From Streptomyces pyxinicus (GTDB lineage Bacteria; Actinomycetota; Actinomycetes; Streptomycetales; Streptomycetaceae): DNA of 64,000 nt. A model generated the notes under the pieces. That model was not told the DNA's origin and searched no databases. It saw only the letters and a list, made by a program, of their open reading frames with translations. The stretch's first letter is position 1, and each line of letters opens with the position of its first letter. Position numbers and translations under genes: made by a program. This document shows positions 26,845 to 36,790 of this stretch, in pieces. Location of the stretch: NCBI RefSeq assembly GCF_024753135.1, contig NZ_JANUGP010000004.1, positions 283,269 through 347,268 of the forward strand, written 5' to 3'.

Positions 26845-27365
26845 TCCTCCTCGGGCTTGTCCGCCTGGTCGACGTCCTGCTCCAGGCCGAGCTGCTCCGC
26901 GAGCCACTTGTCGAACTCGATCGCGGCCCGCACCCAGCTGACGGTGGAGGAGACGAAGTGGTTGATGTCGACACCCGTGCCGATCAGCATCTGGGCCTCG
27001 CCGATGAGGCGGACCGTGCCGTCGTCGTGGGTGTGGGTGTAGACCTTCGGCCACAGGGTGCGCCGGTTCCAGTCGTCGATCGACTCCAGGAGCTGGGGCT
27101 TCTCCTCGATCGCGTGCGGGCGGTCGTAGAAGGTCCGCACCGAGAAGACGGCCTGCTCCTCCTCGCCGCGGAACATGAAGTAGGTGCGGAACTGCTCCCA
27201 CGGCGCGGCGAGGTCTCCCTCCTCGTCGACGACGTACTTCAGCTCCATCTGGTCGAGGAGCTGCTTCACAAGGTCCTGATCCGGGAGGACGGGGCCGGCC
27301 GGTCCCTGGGGCTGCGGCTCGGGCTGGCCCCCGAAGTTCGGAATCGAGGACGGGTCGATGCTCAC
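26835..27365 (-). CDS. YbjN-domain protein
   Basis: A 176-residue acidic cytoplasmic protein. The core (LVKQLLDQMELKYVVDEEGDL, then YFMFRGEEEQAVFSVRTFYDRP, and VNHF-like VDINHFVSSTVSWVRAAIEFDKWLAEQLG) matches the YbjN/type III secretion chaperone-like fold found in pairs in actinobacteria. The ends are Pro/Gln-rich and acidic. The GTG at 27365 is chosen because AAGGGAAA is just upstream, and longer starts would cross non-coding sequence. It lies downstream of clpB, separated by a terminator. Its role is not known. Confidence 0.83.
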   Translation of the reverse strand: MSIDPSSIPNFGGQPEPQPQGPAGPVLPDQDLVKQLLDQMELKYVVDEEGDLAAPWEQFRTYFMFRGEEEQAVFSVRTFYDRPHAIEEKPQLLESIDDWNRRTLWPKVYTHTHDDGTVRLIGEAQMLIGTGVDINHFVSSTVSWVRAAIEFDKWLAEQLGLEQDVDQADKPEEDGE

Positions 27366-27484
27366 CGTAGTTTTCCCTTCATGGTGGATCTCGCCATCCT
27401 CCCCCATGCGGGGAGGGGGGTGGCAAGCCCCGCAGCGGCCTGTCAGCCACGGGCTGACATGATCCGTCCGGTCGGCCGCGCGCC

Positions 27485-27515
27485 CGCCCGGGGACCGGTA
27501 CGAGGTCCCCGGGCG
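27485..27515 (-). terminator. Hairpin terminator after clpB
   Basis: A 12-bp perfect stem (CGCCCGGGGACC / GGTCCCCGGGCG) with a 7-nt loop, 23 bp after the clpB stop. Confidence 0.8.
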
Positions 27516-27538
27516 GCGCGGCTCCCACCGGCCGGGCG

Positions 27539-30151
<2,613 letters not shown>

Positions 30152-30201
30152 GTGTCCGTTCTCCTCCTCGACGATCCACTGCTTCGACCAACGTACACAA
30201 A

Positions 30202-30222
30202 GTTGAGTCTATTCCACTCAAG
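30202..30222 (-). promoter_or_regulatory. HAIR operator (HspR binding site) upstream of clpB
   Basis: GTTGAGT, seven bases, ACTCAAG: one base from the HAIR consensus CTTGAGT-N7-ACTCAAG. It lies ahead of clpB; hspR itself is in the dnaK operon of this window. HspR repression of clpB is established in Streptomyces. Confidence 0.88.
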
Positions 30223-30260
30223 GCTGGAGGTGCAGGGCCGGACGGCCTAAGTTCGACGCC

Positions 30261-30674
30261 ATGACGGCACACTCCGTGAACCCGGGTTCCCCGGATGCGG
30301 CATACCTGGACTTCTGGCGCGAGCGGCACCTGTGCACGCTGACGACCATCCGCCCCGACGGCAGCCCGCACGTGGTGCCGGTCGGGGTGACGTACGACCC
30401 CGAGGCCCGCCTGGCGCGGGTCATCGCCGACGGGGGCAGCCGGAAGGTGGCCCACGTCCGCGCGGCCGGCGCCGGGGGCGCGCGGGTCGCCGTGTGCCAG
30501 GTGGACGGGCGCCGCTGGGCGACCCTGGAGGGGCGGGCGCGGGTGTCCGCGGAGCCGGACCGGGTGACGGAGGCGGAGCGGCGCTACGCCGAGCGCTACG
30601 GACACCCGCCGCGGCCGAATCCCACCCGCGTGGTCATCGAGATCGCCCTGGAACGGGCGCTCGGGCGGGGCTGA
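30261..30674 (+). CDS. Pyridoxamine 5'-phosphate oxidase-like FMN/F420-binding protein
   Basis: A 137-residue split-barrel protein of the PNPOx-like/FDOR superfamily. The opening FWRERHLCTLTTIRPDGSPHVVPVGVTYD is typical, with the cofactor-binding strand and the later RWATLEGRARVS. The short length and actinobacterial origin fit F420- or FMN-dependent reductases rather than true PdxH. It is divergent from clpB, and the clpB HAIR operator sits in the shared 109-bp intergenic region, so heat-shock control of this gene is possible but unproven. A strong terminator follows. Confidence 0.85.
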   Translation: MTAHSVNPGSPDAAYLDFWRERHLCTLTTIRPDGSPHVVPVGVTYDPEARLARVIADGGSRKVAHVRAAGAGGARVAVCQVDGRRWATLEGRARVSAEPDRVTEAERRYAERYGHPPRPNPTRVVIEIALERALGRG

Positions 30675-30735
30675 CCTGCGTCGGTTTTCAGCCAGCGTGA
30701 AAGCGTGCCCATTCCCCGAAATGTCGCCACAAACT

Positions 30736-30776
30736 GCAGCGGCGTCACCGTGTTCAGGTCACGGTGACGCCGCTGC
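30736..30776. terminator. Long perfect hairpin, bidirectional terminator
   Basis: A 17-bp perfect stem (GCAGCGGCGTCACCGTG and its complement) with a 7-nt loop, between the convergent PNPOx-like gene and the Rieske-like gene. It marks the boundary between core genes and the regulator cluster. Confidence 0.85.
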
Positions 30777-30819
30777 GGGGGGAAGCGCCTGAGCGATCTG
30801 TTACGACGGGGGAATCGCG

Positions 30820-31155
30820 TCAGGCACTGCGGGGGGTGGCCGAGATGGTACTGAGGTCGGGGTCCGCCGGCTCGGCAAGCCGGTGATCCCGCTGGTCCAG
30901 GTTCACAAAGATCATTCCGTACCGGATGGCACAGCGCACGGGCTGCGGCGCACCACGCGGCTTGCGCAGACACCGGAAGGCCCGTACGTCGCCGTCCTCG
31001 TCCCGCGTGACGACGACCGGCTCACCGAACACCGTCACCATCAACGAGTCACCGCTGTGGGGGATGGCGGTGACCAGATCGATGAAGTGCCAGCCGGAAC
31101 GGTAGGCGGTGGCCATCTCACGGCGGAAGCTGCGGTCGTCGGGTGGCGTCGTCAT
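30820..31155 (-). CDS. Truncated Rieske-like protein lacking the [2Fe-2S] ligands
   Basis: A 111-residue protein resembling the N-terminal Rieske domain of ring-hydroxylating oxygenases: GWHFIDLVTAIPHSGDSL, then FGEPVVVTRDEDGDVRAF, and after a gap GMIFVNLDQRDHRL. Where the family has C-x-H and C-x2-H ligand pairs separated by about 17 residues, this protein has only RCLRKPRGAPQPVRC, so no cluster can be bound in the usual way and about 30 residues are missing. The frame is intact with normal codon use, so it is not an obvious pseudogene. Its ATG lies 1 bp after the stop of the peptide gene, so the two are cotranslated. Confidence 0.65.
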   Translation of the reverse strand: MTTPPDDRSFRREMATAYRSGWHFIDLVTAIPHSGDSLMVTVFGEPVVVTRDEDGDVRAFRCLRKPRGAPQPVRCAIRYGMIFVNLDQRDHRLAEPADPDLSTISATPRSA

Positions 31156-31156
31156 G

Positions 31157-31366
31157 TCAGGACCAAACGCTGTCGCTCGGGGCGGCCTCGGCAACGGCCT
31201 GGATCGACCCGTCACTCGCCCCCACCACTGACCACACGCTGTCGGCTCGTGTATCGCCCTTCCCGGTGGAGAGGCCGTTCAGAGTTCCGAAGGCCACAAC
31301 GGCGGAGAAGGCGGCGACAAGCACCGAGCGAAGCATTCTCTTACGCATAGTCGGCTTCGTCCTCAC
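31157..31366 (-). CDS. Exported small peptide precursor with two DSVWS motifs
   Basis: A 69-codon gene. The basic n-region (MRTKPTMRKRMLR) and hydrophobic core (SVLVAAFSAVVAFGTLNGL) form a Sec-type signal. The remaining about 40 residues are hydrophilic and contain the pentapeptide DSVWS at residues 42-46 and again as the last five residues (65-69). The two copies use different synonymous codons for Val and final Ser, which suggests selection on the peptide. The GTG at 31366 has AGGGGA seven bases upstream; ATG 31348 is an alternative. It is coupled to the Rieske-like gene and divergent from four LuxR-type regulators. A signalling role is my inference. Confidence 0.65.
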   Translation of the reverse strand: MRTKPTMRKRMLRSVLVAAFSAVVAFGTLNGLSTGKGDTRADSVWSVVGASDGSIQAVAEAAPSDSVWS

Positions 31367-31441
31367 TTGAAGGTCCCCTCTTCCCCCGTCGGATAAGACG
31401 ATGGCTCATTCAGGCACGTCATGACCACACAATCAGTGCAT

Positions 31442-31458
31442 CATGTTCCTGCATGTTC
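31442..31458. promoter_or_regulatory. Direct repeat CATGTTC with 10-bp period
   Basis: CATGTTC CTG CATGTTC, two 7-mers spaced one helical turn apart, between the peptide gene and the first regulator; the second copy overlaps the ATG at 31453. It could be an operator for the regulators, or chance. Confidence 0.3.
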
Positions 31459-32463
31459 AGGACCCTGGGGGGTGGAGATTTGACGACAAATCCAGCGAAG
31501 CGGACACATCCCCACGCCATCACCGACCTCTGTGAGGAAGGAAGGCGTCTCTACGCCAATGCGCTGCGTACGGGACGGATCGCCCGCGCCGACGCGGAGA
31601 CCGCTCCCTGCCTCATGGAGTTCGCCCTCCTCCACCCCGACCCCGACGACGTCGGCTGGCTGCGTCCGGTTCCCCCGACGGTGGCCCTGGCACAGCGTCT
31701 CAGCCCCCTGGAACGCGAGATCTCCGAGCGCCGCCGTGCCTCGGTGGAGCTGGCCGAAATCTTCGAACCGTTCCTGGCCCTGAGCGCGCAGGGAGTCTCT
31801 CCGACACACTCCATCACCGTGCTCGAAGGGCTCGACCGCATCAACGCGGCGCTCGATCTCGCGACCGAGCAGTGCCGCAACGAGATGCTGACGGTGCAGC
31901 CCAGCGCCCGTCACCCGGAGCGCAGGGTCATCGAGGGCCTGGAGCGCGACAGGACGCTGGTCGAACGCGGTGTACGCATCCGCACCTTGTACCAGCACAC
32001 GGCCCGCTACAGTCCCGAGCGACTCGCCTACGTGGACCAGTTCGCCAACGGCAAGGCGGAGTACCGCACCATCGACGAACTGGTCGAGCGTCTCATCATC
32101 TGCGACGAGACGGTCGCGTTCATCCCCATACGCGACGACCGCCAGGTCGCGCTGGAGCTTCGCCATCCCGGCCTCGTCAGTTACCTGATCAAGGTCTTCG
32201 AGTTCATGTGGGACCGTGCCGTGCCACTGAGCGCCGGAACCCCTTACGAGACCGCCCCCGACGGCATCACCGAGATCCAGCATTCCATCGCCAAGCTCCT
32301 GGTCGAAGGCCATGTCGACGAGGCCATAGCCCGCCGGCTCGGCATGAACGTCCGTACCTGCCGCGCCCACATCGCCAAGCTCGCCCAGGCCCTCGGGAGC
32401 GGCAGCCGCGCGCAGCTGGGCTATCTCATCGCCCAGTCCGGCATGCTGGACCGGGACCACTGA
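31453..32463 (+). CDS. LuxR-type regulator, paralogue 1 of the cluster
   Basis: A 336-residue protein. The N-terminal third is helical (ITDLCEEGRRLYANALRTG, CLMEFALLHPDPDDVGWLRPV). The middle is a TrmB/phospholipase-D-like sensory fold (ITVLEGLDRINAAL, RGVRIRTLYQHTARY, LVERLIICDETVAFIPI, VALELRHPGLVSYL). The last 65 residues are a LuxR/GerE-type helix-turn-helix with VDEAIARRLGMNVRTCRAHI. TTG 31480 after GGTGGAG is an alternative start. It begins a run of four paralogues divergent from the peptide gene. No receiver domain is present, so the trigger is likely a ligand. Confidence 0.88.
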   Translation: MFRTLGGGDLTTNPAKRTHPHAITDLCEEGRRLYANALRTGRIARADAETAPCLMEFALLHPDPDDVGWLRPVPPTVALAQRLSPLEREISERRRASVELAEIFEPFLALSAQGVSPTHSITVLEGLDRINAALDLATEQCRNEMLTVQPSARHPERRVIEGLERDRTLVERGVRIRTLYQHTARYSPERLAYVDQFANGKAEYRTIDELVERLIICDETVAFIPIRDDRQVALELRHPGLVSYLIKVFEFMWDRAVPLSAGTPYETAPDGITEIQHSIAKLLVEGHVDEAIARRLGMNVRTCRAHIAKLAQALGSGSRAQLGYLIAQSGMLDRDH

Positions 32464-32464
32464 C

Positions 32465-33493
32465 GTGAGCGTCTCGCACGGATCGACGGGCCAGGACGCC
32501 GACACGCGCCGGACGTCCCATGCCCGGCACGGTGCCGAGGAACTGTGCGCGGCGGGCCGGGAGCTGTACGCACGCGCACTGCGCGAAGGGCAGGTCGACG
32601 CCGCCGACGCCGCCGACGCTCCCTGTCTGCCGGCCCTGGGGCTGCTTCGGCCCCACGCGGAGAACCCCGGGCGGCTGGAGCCCGTACCGGCCTCCGTGGC
32701 CCTGCACCGGCTGCTCCGCTCGACCACCGACCGCATCGCCGACGAACGCCGCCGCGGGGCCCGGCTGGCGGACGCGTTCGAACCGTTCCTGCGGATCGAC
32801 GGCCGGCTCACCGGCAACGGCACGGACACGCCGGCCCTGCGCGTGCTCCACGGCACCGCACGGATCGACGAGGCCGTCACGGAGGCCATCAGCGCGGCCC
32901 GCCAAGAGGTGTGGTGTGTCCGGCCGCACCACGAGGATCACGCCTCGTACGGTGTTGCCGTACCGCGTGACCAGGCGTTCCTGGACCGCGGTGGCCGCAT
33001 CCGCGCCCTGCACCGGCACACCCATCGCCAGGTGTCCGCCGTCGCCGCCCACTACGAGCAACTCAGCGGTGACATCGAGGCGCGCGGCTTGGACGAGGTC
33101 ACCGACCGGCTGGTCGCCGTCGACCACACCGTCGCCTTCGTCCCGGCGGCCACCGACGGCACCCTTGCCCTGGAGGTACGGCACCCCGCCCTGCTCGCCT
33201 ACTTCGCGAGCACCTTCGACCGGCTGTGGCGGCTGGCCGCGCCCATGTTCCCGCGGAGCGTCCGGTGGCCCGCGGCGGCGGACGTCACCGCGCGGGAGCG
33301 GGCCATCGCCGCCCTTCTCGTCGAAGGCCACACGGACGCCGTCATCGCCGACCGCCTCGGCATGAACGTCCGCACCGCCCGACTGCACATCGCCAGGCTG
33401 GCCGCCACCTTCGGCAGCGAGAGCCGGACCCAGCTGGGCTATCTCCTCGCGCGTTCGGGGGTACTCGACCGGCAGGAGGGGACGGTCGAGTGA
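32465..33493 (+). CDS. LuxR-type regulator, paralogue 2
   Basis: A 342-residue paralogue with the same layout: helical N terminus (AEELCAAGRELYARALREG), sensory middle with RGGRIRALHRHTHRQ and AFVPAATDGTLALEVRHPALL, and a C-terminal helix-turn-helix with TDAVIADRLGMNVRTARLHIARL. The GTG start is 1 bp after the stop of paralogue 1. The middle domain differs most from its sisters: WCVRPHH replaces the usual MQP/VQP stretch and the LYQHT element becomes LHRHT, so its ligand may differ. Coupled translation implies that all four are made together. Confidence 0.87.
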   Translation: MSVSHGSTGQDADTRRTSHARHGAEELCAAGRELYARALREGQVDAADAADAPCLPALGLLRPHAENPGRLEPVPASVALHRLLRSTTDRIADERRRGARLADAFEPFLRIDGRLTGNGTDTPALRVLHGTARIDEAVTEAISAARQEVWCVRPHHEDHASYGVAVPRDQAFLDRGGRIRALHRHTHRQVSAVAAHYEQLSGDIEARGLDEVTDRLVAVDHTVAFVPAATDGTLALEVRHPALLAYFASTFDRLWRLAAPMFPRSVRWPAAADVTARERAIAALLVEGHTDAVIADRLGMNVRTARLHIARLAATFGSESRTQLGYLLARSGVLDRQEGTVE

Positions 33494-34476
33494 AGCATCA
33501 CGAGCACGGCGCCGACGCATTGTGCCCCGCCGGGAAGACGCTGTACGAGCGTGCCCTGCGCGAGGGCCGGCTGACCGCCGCCGAGGCCGCCGAGGCCCCC
33601 TGCCTGACCTCGCTGGGGCTGCTGCACCCGGCGGTGGACGACCTCGGCCGACTGGAACCGGCCACCCCCGCCGCTGTACTGGACCGCTTCCTGAGCGCCT
33701 CCCAGGACCGCATCCACGAAACACGCCGCCGCGAGGAGCGCCTGCTGGAGCTGTTCGAGCCCCTGCTGCGCGGCACGCCTCCTCCCGAACCGGCCGACAC
33801 CCCCACCCTGCGGCTGCTCAGCGGCACCGACGCCATCAACGAGGCGATCAGCGACGCCATGGCGACGGCGGCCCACGAGCTGTGGTCCATCCAGCCCCAC
33901 GTGCACTACCACGACGAACGCGGTCTGACGACACAGGACATGGCGATGGACCGCGACCAGGCCCTCCTCGACCGAGGATGCCGCATCCGCACCCTCTACC
34001 AGCACACCCAGCGCCACATGCCGCTCATCGACGCCCGCTACGAACAGCTACGCGGCCGCGCGGAGGCCCGTACCCTGGACGAACTGCCGGACCGGCACAT
34101 CATCGTGGACGCGGCGGTCGCCTTCGTCCCGGCCGGCGACGACCAGCGGCTCGCCCTGGAGGTGCGCCACCCGGCGCTCGTCGGATTCTTCCGCACCGCC
34201 TTCGAACGGCTCTGGCAGCTGGCCACGCCCATGTACCCGCGGGCGGTCCAGCCGCGTTCCTCCGGCGGCGTCACCCCCCGTCAGCGGGCCATCGCCACCC
34301 TCCTCGTGGAAGGCCACACGGACGCCGCCATAGCGGAGCGGCTCGGGATGAACGTCCGCACCACCCGTCTGCACATCTCCAAGCTCGCCACCACCCTCGG
34401 CAGCGAGAGCCGGGCCCAGCTCGGGTATCTCATCGCGCGTTCGGGGATTCTCGACCAGGAGGCCGCCGACCGATGA
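33490..34476 (+). CDS. LuxR-type regulator, paralogue 3
   Basis: A 328-residue paralogue starting at a GTG that overlaps the stop of paralogue 2 (GTGA). N terminus ADALCPAGKTLYERALREG; sensory middle with LWSIQPHVHYHDERG, RGCRIRTLYQHTQRH and AFVPAGDDQRLALEVRHPALV; helix-turn-helix with TDAAIAERLGMNVRTTRLHISKL. It is closest to paralogue 4, so these two probably arose by the most recent duplication. Confidence 0.87.
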   Translation: MKHHEHGADALCPAGKTLYERALREGRLTAAEAAEAPCLTSLGLLHPAVDDLGRLEPATPAAVLDRFLSASQDRIHETRRREERLLELFEPLLRGTPPPEPADTPTLRLLSGTDAINEAISDAMATAAHELWSIQPHVHYHDERGLTTQDMAMDRDQALLDRGCRIRTLYQHTQRHMPLIDARYEQLRGRAEARTLDELPDRHIIVDAAVAFVPAGDDQRLALEVRHPALVGFFRTAFERLWQLATPMYPRAVQPRSSGGVTPRQRAIATLLVEGHTDAAIAERLGMNVRTTRLHISKLATTLGSESRAQLGYLIARSGILDQEAADR

Positions 34477-35459
34477 GTCACCGTGCGCACGGTGTCGAGG
34501 ACCTCTGCGCCGAGGGCGTGGCACTGTACGAACTCGCCCTCAAGCAAGGCCACATCAGCGCCGCCGAGGCCGAAGGCGCCCCGTGCCTGACCGACTTCGG
34601 GCTTGTGCAGCCCGCCCTCGACGATCTCACCCGGCTGGAGCCCGTCGCTCCCGAGGTCGCGCTGCACCGCCTCCTGCGCGGCGCCCGGGCCCGGGCCGCC
34701 GAGGAACACCGGCGCGAGGAGAAGCTGGTGGAACTCTTCGAACCGCTGTTGCGCGGCGAGAGCCAGCCCACCACGCCCGACGCCGTGCCGGGCCTGCGCA
34801 TCCTCAGCGGGCTCCCCCGCATCAACGAGGCCATCGGGGAGGCGATGCGGGAGGCGACCGTCGAACTGCTCGCCATGCAGCCGACCACCAACCTCTACCA
34901 GGAGGGCGGCCGCACGGCACGGGTCATCGCCCTGGAGCGGGACCAGGCGCTGCTCGACCGGGGCGCCCGTATCCGCACCCTGTACCAGCACACCCAGCGG
35001 CACGCCCCCCTGCTCCACGCCCGCTACGAGATCCTGCGGGGTGATGTGGAGGCCCGCTCACTGGACGAACTGCCCGAGCGGCTCCTCGTCGTGGACCGGG
35101 CGGTCGCCTTCATCCCGGCCAACACCGACCGCAGCCTGGCCGTGGAGGTGCGCCACCCGCCGCTGGTGAGCTATCTGATGAAGGTCTTCGACCGGCTGTG
35201 GCGGCTGGCCACGCCGATGTACCCGAAGGCCCAGGCCGTCCGGAAACCGTCCGTCGACGGCGTCACCCCCCGCCAGCAGGCCATCGCCGCCCTCCTCGTG
35301 GAAGGCCACACGGACGCCGCCATAGCGGAACGGCTCGGGATGAACATCCGTACCGCCAGGCTCCACATCGCCAAGCTCGCCGCCGCGCTCGGCAGTGAGA
35401 GCCGGGCTCAGCTCGGGTATCTCATAGGACGGTCGGGGATCCTTGATCAGGGACGGTGA
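34473..35459 (+). CDS. LuxR-type regulator, paralogue 4
   Basis: A 328-residue paralogue whose ATG overlaps the stop of paralogue 3 (ATGA). N terminus VEDLCAEGVALYELALKQG; sensory middle with LLAMQPTTNLYQEGG, RGARIRTLYQHTQRH and AFIPANTDRSLAVEVRHPPLV; helix-turn-helix with TDAAIAERLGMNIRTARLHIAKL. It is the last gene of the rightward operon. Its final 38 bp overlap the end of the convergent fifth paralogue, so simultaneous transcription would give antisense overlap. Confidence 0.87.
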   Translation: MSHRAHGVEDLCAEGVALYELALKQGHISAAEAEGAPCLTDFGLVQPALDDLTRLEPVAPEVALHRLLRGARARAAEEHRREEKLVELFEPLLRGESQPTTPDAVPGLRILSGLPRINEAIGEAMREATVELLAMQPTTNLYQEGGRTARVIALERDQALLDRGARIRTLYQHTQRHAPLLHARYEILRGDVEARSLDELPERLLVVDRAVAFIPANTDRSLAVEVRHPPLVSYLMKVFDRLWRLATPMYPKAQAVRKPSVDGVTPRQQAIAALLVEGHTDAAIAERLGMNIRTARLHIAKLAAALGSESRAQLGYLIGRSGILDQGR

Positions 35460-36453
35460 GGGCGCCGGAGCGGCTGCCGTCCAGGCCCACCTGGGCGATG
35501 CGGACGCCGAGTTGGGTACGGCTCGCCGCGCCCAGGGTCTCCGAGAGGCGGGCGATGTGGGCGCGGCAGGTGCGGACGCTGATGCCGAGGCGTTCGGCGA
35601 TGACCGCGTCCTGGTGGCCCTCGGCGAGCAGCGCGGCGATGGACTGCTCGCGGTGCGAGATGCCCTCGATGCCGGTGTCGGGCAGCGGCGCGGTCAGCGG
35701 GATCGCGAGGCGCCAGAGGCGTTCGAAGACCGTCACCAGGTACTCCACCAGCGCCGGGTGGCGTAGCTCCAGGGCGAGGGTGCGGTCGGAGTTGGCCGGG
35801 ATGAACGCCACCGTGCGGTCGAAGAGGATCAGCCGGTCGATGACCTCGTCCAGGGTGCGGGCCTCCACCGCGTCGCCCATCAGCTCCAGGTAGTTGAGCA
35901 GCCCCTGGCCGTGCCGCGCCACGTGCGTGTACAGGTCCCGCATCCGCACGCCCCGCCCGCGCAGCTCCAGCGCCCGGTGCAGGCCCTCGGTCAGCTCGGC
36001 CTCCCGTCGGATGCCGCCCGGCTGCACGGTGAGCACCTCGGTCGTGCACGCCTCGGTCGCCTCGTCCATCGCGGCCTGGATACGGGAGAGTCCGTCCAGC
36101 ACCCGGATCGCGCTGCCCTCGGCCGGTGCCGCGAGCGTGTTGAGCTGCCGGCCCAGGCCCGCGTACCACTCGAACGCGGCCACCGCCGAGCCCATCCGGC
36201 GCTGGCTCTCGCTGACCTCGTCGTACACCCCGCGCAGCAGCCGGGTCATGACCTCCTGCGGGGAGGTCGGCACCAGCCACTCCATGTCGTCCGGATCCGG
36301 GTGCAGCAGGGCCAGTTCCAGCAGGCAGGGCACCGGCTCCGCGTCCGTGCGCGCCACCCGGCCCCGGCGGACGGCACGGGAGTACACCCGGTCCCCGGCC
36401 TCACACAGCCGGTCGGCACCGTGAGGATGCTCCTTGGCCCCGTGCCCGGCCAT
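35422..36453 (-). CDS. LuxR-type regulator, paralogue 5 (convergent)
   Basis: A 343-residue member of the same family on the opposite strand. N terminus ADRLCEAGDRVYSRAVRRG; sensory middle with EVLTVQPGGIRRE, RGVRMRDLYTHVARH and AFIPANSDRTLALELRHPALV; helix-turn-helix with QDAVIAERLGISVRTCRAHIARL. Its recognition helix (RTCRAHIA) resembles paralogue 1 and not 2-4, which have R-x-RLHI. The ATG at 36453 is chosen as the start of the family-like sequence; a weak GGAATGGG precedes it. It may be the older copy from which the cluster grew. Confidence 0.85.
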   Translation of the reverse strand: MAGHGAKEHPHGADRLCEAGDRVYSRAVRRGRVARTDAEPVPCLLELALLHPDPDDMEWLVPTSPQEVMTRLLRGVYDEVSESQRRMGSAVAAFEWYAGLGRQLNTLAAPAEGSAIRVLDGLSRIQAAMDEATEACTTEVLTVQPGGIRREAELTEGLHRALELRGRGVRMRDLYTHVARHGQGLLNYLELMGDAVEARTLDEVIDRLILFDRTVAFIPANSDRTLALELRHPALVEYLVTVFERLWRLAIPLTAPLPDTGIEGISHREQSIAALLAEGHQDAVIAERLGISVRTCRAHIARLSETLGAASRTQLGVRIAQVGLDGSRSGALTVPDQGSPTVL

Positions 36454-36712
36454 CGCCCATTCCACCCCCGGTGTGCTGCCACTTCCGCAGCGCAACTATG
36501 CGCGGCGCCGACCGGGTCCGCAACACGGCTCCGCCCACCACCACCGCCGAGAAGTGCCAGTTCGCCCGGGTATCCACCAGGCCCCGCCCCTCGCATTGCA
36601 ACAAGATGATGGTGGTGGCGGGCAGTTCACCGGGGCATCGTTGGTCCCGCTTCCCCCGGGCGCCCCACCGGCGCCCGGCGCGGTCCCGGTCGGGCACCCC
36701 CCGCCCGCCGGG

Positions 36713-36753
36713 GCCGCGGCACCGCGCCGACGGGGGTGGCGCGGTGCCGGCGG
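36713..36753 (-). terminator. Hairpin after the sugar-binding lipoprotein gene, in a 337-bp gap
   Basis: GGCACCGCGCC pairs with GGCGCGGTGCC within longer imperfect arms, about 40-80 bp past the lipoprotein gene stop. The gap 36454-36790 otherwise holds the upstream region of paralogue 5, with several low-GC positions around 36590-36610. I see no gene in it. Confidence 0.65.
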
Positions 36754-36790
36754 AAGCCCCCGCGGGTACCGCCTCAGGGGCGGCTCGGGG

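Noticed and set aside
31441..32889. Open frame opposite the first LuxR paralogue
   Set aside because: No ribosome-binding site and shadow-type composition; the plus-strand paralogue explains the sequence.
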